Below, one piece after another: positions 58,688-64,000 of a stretch of 64,000 bases of DNA (within the stretch, counting starts at the first letter, position 1; each line of letters opens with the position of its first letter). A program made the translations under genes and the position numbers. Source of the DNA: Polaromonas sp. Its GTDB lineage: Bacteria > Pseudomonadota > Gammaproteobacteria > Burkholderiales > Burkholderiaceae_C. The notes under the pieces are model-generated. The model searched no databases, was not told the DNA's origin, and worked only from the letters and a program-made list of their open reading frames with translations. The stretch lies in the NCBI RefSeq assembly GCF_029945925.1, contig NZ_JAQSDN010000042.1:124001-188000 (forward strand), in the 5' to 3' direction.

Positions 58688-58978
58688 ATGACCAGTGCCT
58701 ACATCATTGCCAACGTGACGGTCACCAACCCGGTGCAGTACGAGGAATACAAGAAGTGGTCCAGCGCCGCCATGCAGGCGCATGGTGCCGAGGTCTGCGT
58801 GCGCGGTGGCAAGGTCGAGGTGCTCGAAGGCGACTGGGCGCCCGAGCGCCTGGTCATCCTGAAGTTTCCGACGTTTGAAGCGGCGAAGGCCTTTGACGCC
58901 TCCCCCGAATACGGCAAAGCCAGGGCCGCGCGGCAAGGCGCGGCCATCATGCGGATGATCATCGTCGAAGGTGTCTGA
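58688..58978 (+). CDS. DUF1330 family protein
   Basis: 96 residues of the small ferredoxin-like (dimeric alpha-beta barrel) DUF1330 family: AYIIANVTVTNPVQYEEYKKWSS at the start and LVILKFPTFEAAKAF...SPEYGKARAARQGAA. Such proteins have unknown or minor enzymatic roles. ATG is 2 bp after the kdsA stop, so it is in the pyrG-kdsA-eno operon. Confidence 0.88.
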   Translation: MTSAYIIANVTVTNPVQYEEYKKWSSAAMQAHGAEVCVRGGKVEVLEGDWAPERLVILKFPTFEAAKAFDASPEYGKARAARQGAAIMRMIIVEGV

Positions 58979-59011
58979 CCCTTCGTCTGCCAGTTTTTAA
59001 TCTTGATTTGA

Positions 59012-60307
<1,296 letters not shown>

Positions 60308-60323
60308 ACACAACTAATTGATC

Positions 60324-60599
60324 GTGGGTAACCGCGTTGTCCCCGCCCTTCTGATTGCGCTGCTGGTCATCGTGCATGCGCAACTCTGGATTGGCCGGGG
60401 CAGCCTGACCAGCGTCAACGAGATGCAGCGCAGGCTCAGCGAGGAAACCCTCAAAAACGCCCAGGCGCAGGCGGACAACGAACGGCTGGCTGCCGAGGTC
60501 AAGGACCTCCGGGAAGGCCTGGAAATGGTGGAGGAAAAGGCGCGCCAGGAGCTGGGCATGGTCAAGCCCAATGAAATTTTTGTGCAGATTGCGCGCTGA
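60324..60599 (+). CDS. ftsB: Cell division protein FtsB
   Basis: A bitopic septum protein that forms the FtsQLB complex. About 91 residues: one membrane helix (VVPALLIALLVIVHAQLWIG), then a coiled coil (VNEMQRRLSEETLKNAQAQADNERL) and the LKDLREGLEMVEEKAREELGM-type tail ending GMVKPNEIF. Start GTG 60324 or TTG 60318; neither has a ribosome site. It directly follows eno by 16 bp, a very conserved pairing. Confidence 0.9.
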   Translation: MGNRVVPALLIALLVIVHAQLWIGRGSLTSVNEMQRRLSEETLKNAQAQADNERLAAEVKDLREGLEMVEEKARQELGMVKPNEIFVQIAR

Positions 60600-60641
60600 C
60601 CGCGGCCATCTCGCCTCTTTCTTTCTCTCTGTTTTTGCTCA

Positions 60642-60692
60642 TCTTTTGATAGCTATCTGCGCTTTACCCATCAGGGCTGGAGCCTGATTTGA
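60642..60692 (+). repeat. Short GATAGCTGC-type repeat providing the start of the next gene
   Basis: Reads CTTTTGATAGCTATCTGCGC, TTTACCCATCAGGGCTGGAG, CCTGATTTGAC. Its conserved GGAG lies six bases before TTG 60689, a good ribosome-site spacing, so the element may supply the ribosome site and start codon of the P-loop gene. Confidence 0.75.
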
Positions 60693-61240
60693 CGCATGAT
60701 CTGGCCGCCCGGCCTGGCCACGTGCCCGCTCTGCGCCACATCGCGCTGCTGGGCGCAGCGGGTAGCGGCAAGACCCGGCTGGCTGGCGAGTTGAGGGCGG
60801 CGCTAGAACGCTGTCCTGCCCCACAGCCCGCCCTCATCTCCATCCTGATTGCCGACAACCCGCCGCTGGCGACTGTTCGGCAGGCCCGCGCCGGCGCACT
60901 GACCGGCCCACGCGACTTCGGCTTTCATCAGGTCCTGCTCATGGGGCTGGATCTGCCCGCACCCGCCGGTGTCGTGGCAACACAGGAGGCGGTCGACCAG
61001 CAGCTGCGCCTGACGCTTGCCAACGCGGAGGTGCCCTATACCGTGGTTTACGGTCAGGGGCCGCAGCGCCTGGCGCAGGCACTGGGCGCGCTGCAGGGGC
61101 TGCTGGCCGGCGGCACGCCGTCTGAGCCGGCGGCCGGTGGCCGGGAGCACCGCCCCTGGGTCTGGGCCTGCGACACCTGCAGCGACCCGGGCTGCGAACG
61201 CCGCCTGCTCAGCGACCTGCTGGAACGCCGGTTGCGCTGA
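60689..61240 (+). CDS. Small P-loop ATPase-like protein with a Cys motif
   Basis: About 183 residues. A Walker A motif lies at HIALLGAAGSGKTRL (about 25-38) and a likely Walker B hydrophobic stretch at QVLLMGLDLP; the C-terminus has WACDTCSDPGCERRLL, three Cys that could bind metal or form disulfides. TTG 60689 is chosen because of the repeat-supplied GGAG; GTG 60722 is the alternative. Product not recognised; its neighbour hslO is convergent. Not enough similarity to name a family. Confidence 0.6.
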   Translation: MTHDLAARPGHVPALRHIALLGAAGSGKTRLAGELRAALERCPAPQPALISILIADNPPLATVRQARAGALTGPRDFGFHQVLLMGLDLPAPAGVVATQEAVDQQLRLTLANAEVPYTVVYGQGPQRLAQALGALQGLLAGGTPSEPAAGGREHRPWVWACDTCSDPGCERRLLSDLLERRLR

Positions 61241-61258
61241 CGGCAGCCGGCACGGCGA

Positions 61259-62221
61259 CTACTGCACGGTAGGCGCGGGCGGCAGCTGGCTTTCCTGGCG
61301 CGTGAAAATCTGCGCGGCATCGACCGGATCAAAACCGTACTGCGCGCCGCAGAACTCACAACCCACGTCGATGCGGCCCTGCTCGGCGATGATGCTTTCC
61401 ACCTCGGCCGTGCCCAGGCTGCGCAACATGCCGCTGACACGCTCCTGCGAGCAGCTGCAGGCAAACGTCGGTGTGCTGGGCACAAAACGCGTGACTTTTT
61501 CTTCCCAGAACAGGCGGTGCAGGATGGTGTCGGCGTCCAGGCCCAGCAACTCCTCCCGCTTGAGCGTGCCGGCCAGCATGGCGATGCGTTTGTAGTCTTC
61601 GTTGCGGCCGATCTCGTCTTCGTCGGCGCGCTGGCCGCCCTGCAGGTTGCCCTCACCCTGCACCGGCAGGCGCTGGATCAGCAGGCCGGCAGCCACTTGG
61701 CCGTCGGCCGCCAGAATGAGCCGGGTGTCGAGCTGCTCGCTTTGCAGCATGTAGTGCTCCAGCACTTCGCTGAGGTTTTCGAGCTTTTCATGCTGGTCGC
61801 CAAACAGCGGCACCACGCCCTGGTAGGGCTGCTGGCCGGGCAAGCGGTCTTTCGGGTCCAGCGTGATCGCGCAGCGGCCCTGGTTGTTGACGTTGACGAG
61901 ACGGCTTAAGGTGTCGCCCGGCAACACGTCACCGGTCACGGTGGCGGTGGCGCGCAGGCTCAGGTCGGGCTGGACTTCGACCACGGCCAGCTTGACCGGG
62001 CCGTCCCCGAAGATCTGCAGAACCAGCGCCCCGTTGAACTTGATGTTGCCTTGCATCAGCGCCCCGGCGGCCGTCATCTCACCGAGCAGCTGCATGACTT
62101 CGGGCGGGTAGCCGCCCCCGGCCTCACGCCGTTTGAGGATTTCCTGCCAGGCGTCCGTCAGGCGCACCAGCATGCCGCGCACCGGCAGACCGTCGAAAAT
62201 GAATTTATGCAGTTCGGACAT
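61259..62221 (-). CDS. hslO: Redox-regulated chaperone Hsp33
   Basis: A holdase switched on by oxidation. About 320 residues; the C-terminal zinc-redox centre has the CxC and CxxC pairs (ACSCSQ and VGCEFCGAQYGFD). N-terminal substrate domain begins ELHKFIFDGLPVRG. ATG 62221 chosen; upstream lies a GC-rich repeat that starts three bases before the start codon, leaving no room for a normal promoter and ribosome site except inside the repeat. Confidence 0.95.
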   Translation of the reverse strand: MSELHKFIFDGLPVRGMLVRLTDAWQEILKRREAGGGYPPEVMQLLGEMTAAGALMQGNIKFNGALVLQIFGDGPVKLAVVEVQPDLSLRATATVTGDVLPGDTLSRLVNVNNQGRCAITLDPKDRLPGQQPYQGVVPLFGDQHEKLENLSEVLEHYMLQSEQLDTRLILAADGQVAAGLLIQRLPVQGEGNLQGGQRADEDEIGRNEDYKRIAMLAGTLKREELLGLDADTILHRLFWEEKVTRFVPSTPTFACSCSQERVSGMLRSLGTAEVESIIAEQGRIDVGCEFCGAQYGFDPVDAAQIFTRQESQLPPAPTVQ

Positions 62222-62223
62222 TA

Positions 62224-62318
62224 AGCCCCCACGGTCGCTCACTGCGTGTAGCTCCCTGCCCCCCGAGGGGGCCGCTGCGCCTGCGGGCCGGCGAAGCCGG
62301 ACCCGCGGCCCCGGCTGG
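62224..62318 (+). repeat. GC-rich multi-hairpin repeat, short form, upstream of hslO
   Basis: GCCCCCACGGTCGCTCACTG, then CCTGCCCCCCGAGGGGGCCGC, TGCGCCTGCGGGCCGGC, GAAGCCGGACCCGCGGCCCC. Nearly the same as 20743-20834. It separates hslO from the gamma-carbonic-anhydrase-like gene, both on the minus strand. Confidence 0.82.
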
Positions 62319-62383
62319 AATGAGAGTCATCGTGTCGGCTCTCTGTGTGTACTTGTTGGGTTGGGTCATGTTCGGTGTGGTGC

Positions 62384-62908
62384 TCAGGCGATCTTCTTGA
62401 GCCCGGTCTTGTAGCGCCGGGCATTGTCTACATAGTGCTGCGCGCTCATTTTTAAACCCTCGATCTGTTCGGGCGTCAGTTGCCGCACGGCCTTGGCCGG
62501 GCTGCCGAGAATCATGGAGCCGTCGGGAAACTCCTTGCCTTCGGTCACCAGCGAGCCGGCGCCCACCAGGCAGTTCTTGCCGATTTTTGCGCCATTGAGC
62601 ACCACGGCCTGGATGCCGATCAGCGAACCGTCGCCGATGGTGCAGCCGTGCAGCATGACCTGGTGGCCCACGGTGACGTTGTCGCCGATGGAAAGCGGCA
62701 TGCCCATGTCGGCATGCAGGACGCTGTTGTCCTGGATGTTGGAGCCCTTGCCCACGCGGATGGTTTCGGTGTCGCCGCGAATCACCACGCCGAACCAGAC
62801 ACTGCTGCCCTCGGCCAGCGACACGTTGCCCATGACCTGCGCACTGTCGGCGACCCAGGCGGATTCATGAACGGCAGGGGTCAGGTCGTCGAGTTGGTAG
62901 AGGGCCAT
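62384..62908 (-). CDS. Gamma-carbonic-anhydrase-like left-handed beta-helix protein (YrdA/PaaY-like)
   Basis: 174 residues of hexapeptide-repeat beta-helix ([51 protein letters not shown]). The zinc His ligands are visible in SVLHADMG and GHQVMLHG. Members are gamma carbonic anhydrases or thioesterase-type PaaY proteins; activity is often absent in YrdA. ATG 62908 (MALYQLDDL) chosen. Confidence 0.88.
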   Translation of the reverse strand: MALYQLDDLTPAVHESAWVADSAQVMGNVSLAEGSSVWFGVVIRGDTETIRVGKGSNIQDNSVLHADMGMPLSIGDNVTVGHQVMLHGCTIGDGSLIGIQAVVLNGAKIGKNCLVGAGSLVTEGKEFPDGSMILGSPAKAVRQLTPEQIEGLKMSAQHYVDNARRYKTGLKKIA

Positions 62909-63037
62909 GGGTCTTTGTGAAGTCGAGGGGAAGGGGCCGCCTGTCGCGGCGCGGCAGGGCGGGAAGAGCCCCAATTGTAGGCAGGCGCCTGCCCCCTGTC
63001 TTTGTCGGGCGCTGCCCGCATGCTGCGCGCTATCGCC

Positions 63038-63043
63038 GACAAT
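63038..63043 (+). promoter_or_regulatory. -10-like hexamer 6 nt before the DUF455 gene
   Basis: GACAAT, CCAGCC, ATG 63050; the same hexamer and spacing as at the slpA-like and roxA genes. Confidence 0.4.
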
Positions 63044-63049
63044 CCAGCC

Positions 63050-63868
63050 ATGACGGCGACACCCGCACCCTCCGAACTGCGCCAGCAGGCCCTGCGCGCG
63101 CTGATGGAACCCGATCCACAGCAAAAAGTGCTGCTGGCCCAATCCCTGTGGGCGCGGGCAGCTACTCTTTCGATAGCATATCAACACCCGCCGCAGGCGC
63201 CCGCCGGCCTGCCCGGCTGTCCGGCGCGGCCCGAGCTGCGCTCCCACCTGGACGTGCCCAAGCGTTCACCCTTCACCCCGCAAGGCCTGGCCGCCCTGCT
63301 ACACGCGGTGACCCACATTGAATTCAACGCGATCAACCTGGCGCTCGACGCCGCCTGGCGCTTTGACGGCATGCCGCCCGCCTATTACCTCGACTGGCTC
63401 CGGGTGGCCGCGGAAGAGGCGCAACACTTCAGCCTGCTGCGCGAGCATCTGCAGACCCTGGGGTATGACTACGGCGACTTTCCCGCCCACACCGGCCTGT
63501 GGGACATGACCGAAAAAACCGCCGGCGACGTGCTCGCGCGCATGGCGCTGGTGCCGCGCACGCTGGAAGCCCGCGGGCTGGACGCCACCCCCGCGATGCA
63601 GGCCAAACTGCGCCGGGTCGGCAACCCCGCCGCCCTGCGTGCGGTGGCGATTCTGGACATCATCCTGCGCGACGAAATCGGCCATGTCGCCATCGGCAAC
63701 CACTGGTACCGCCACCTGTGCAGCGAGCGCGGGCTGGACCCGGTCGCCACCTACGCTGAGCTGGCCACCGCCTACGGCGCGCCGCGGCTCAAGGGGCCGT
63801 TCAACCTGGGTGCGCGCCGTGCTGCCGGGTTTGACGAGGCGGAGTTGGCGCTGCTGGACCAGGCGTGA
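63050..63868 (+). CDS. DUF455 ferritin-like protein
   Basis: 272 residues. A four-helix ferritin-like core with likely di-metal ligands: Glu in [19 protein letters not shown] and [10 protein letters not shown]. The DUF455 group has no settled function. Near the N-terminus (residues about 31-44, [11 protein letters not shown]) is a diverged copy of the short repeat (63139-63180), in frame. Start ATG 63050 with GACAAT six bases upstream. It ends 131 bp before the window end; that remainder has no gene visible on the plus strand. Confidence 0.86.
   Translation: MTATPAPSELRQQALRALMEPDPQQKVLLAQSLWARAATLSIAYQHPPQAPAGLPGCPARPELRSHLDVPKRSPFTPQGLAALLHAVTHIEFNAINLALDAAWRFDGMPPAYYLDWLRVAAEEAQHFSLLREHLQTLGYDYGDFPAHTGLWDMTEKTAGDVLARMALVPRTLEARGLDATPAMQAKLRRVGNPAALRAVAILDIILRDEIGHVAIGNHWYRHLCSERGLDPVATYAELATAYGAPRLKGPFNLGARRAAGFDEAELALLDQA
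63139..63180 (-). repeat. Diverged short repeat inside the DUF455 gene
   Basis: Minus strand: ATGCTATCGAAAGAGTAGCT, GCCCGCGCCCACAGGGATTG, GGCC. Matches blocks GCTATC-AAA, TAGCTGCC-GCGCCC and ATTGGGC of the intergenic copies, in order. Confidence 0.5.
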
Positions 63869-64000
63869 GGCCAGCCGCACACCCAGCGGCGTCAGGCCAC
63901 GCTGCAGCATTGTGGCCAGTCCGCAACGGCGCTGTCGCCGATCAGGCCTCGCCGCTCTGCTAAGGCGCCGACCCAAGCTCAACCTGCAGAAGGATTTTCA

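Noticed and set aside
63869..64000. Start of another gene at the window end
   Set aside because: The minus-strand frame over 63299-63982 overlaps the DUF455 gene entirely and looks like a shadow; no motif can be seen in the last 131 bp.

Overview
The window looks like chromosomal core sequence of a Burkholderiales bacterium, most likely Comamonadaceae of the Polaromonas/Rhodoferax type. That assignment is inferred from protein character, from gene neighbourhoods (ribD-ribE-ribB-ribH-nusB, ybgC-tolQRA, parE-lytic transglycosylase-parC, dapA-bamC, pyrG-kdsA-eno-ftsB) and from dispersed repeats of a kind common in that family. It was not checked by a database search. I see no rRNA, tRNA, CRISPR array, integrase, prophage or complete insertion sequence. 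Genes are dense, many start codons overlap the preceding stop, and the only gene-free stretch longer than 300 bp is 35869-36609.

Layout. 1-9144: type IV pilus minor-pilin operon (fimT-pilV-pilW-pilX-pilY1-pilE) and a TonB-like membrane protein; by eye more AT-rich than the rest. 9229-13142: riboflavin genes and nusB; the RibB protein carries a GTP cyclohydrolase II-like domain that lacks the zinc cysteines. 13151-16983: aminotransferase, then ybgC-tolQ-tolR-tolA for envelope integrity. 17211-23033: dnaE (minus), trhO and egtB. 23037-27031: a minus-strand pirin/DoxX/flavodoxin/pirin operon with a divergent LysR regulator and a clear palindromic operator candidate. 27198-34676: FAD oxidoreductase, gluQ, trmB, an RluA-type pseudouridine synthase, an exported transglutaminase-core protein, a divergent Tgl-type transglutaminase-like protein and a Tat-exported TlpA-like thioredoxin. 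34801-42001: egtD, a repeat-filled gap, parC, a lytic transglycosylase and parE. 42149-50221: MFS transporter with a 39-residue membrane ORF, EF-G-like GTPase, SDR, methyltransferase, dapA, bamC and an MBL-fold hydrolase. 50300-55937: small lipoprotein, unknown protein with roxA, SlyD-like PPIase, SlyB-like lipoprotein, dut, membrane protein, coaBC. 56054-63868: pyrG-(37-codon ORF)-kdsA-DUF1330-eno-ftsB, a P-loop protein, hslO, a gamma-carbonic-anhydrase-like protein and a DUF455 ferritin-like protein.

The most unusual content is not one operon but how non-coding elements and genes interact. Two repeat families are spread through the window. One is a short element of about 60 bp (core GATAGCTGCxTGCGCCC...GGGCTGGAGCC) that lies between genes and also, in frame, inside genes; it encodes the signal-peptide core of the lytic transglycosylase and an internal segment of GluQ. 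The other is a GC-rich multi-hairpin element with a short (about 95-105 bp) and a long (about 185 bp) form that sits inside or next to operons, including between tolQ and tolR. Several genes have a -10-like hexamer only 6-9 nt before the start codon, suggesting leaderless transcripts; slpA-like and roxA share a perfect 12-bp palindrome between start codons 14 bp apart. A Tgl-like transglutaminase homologue in a Gram-negative, divergent from a second transglutaminase-fold protein, is the best candidate for a little-described protein system.
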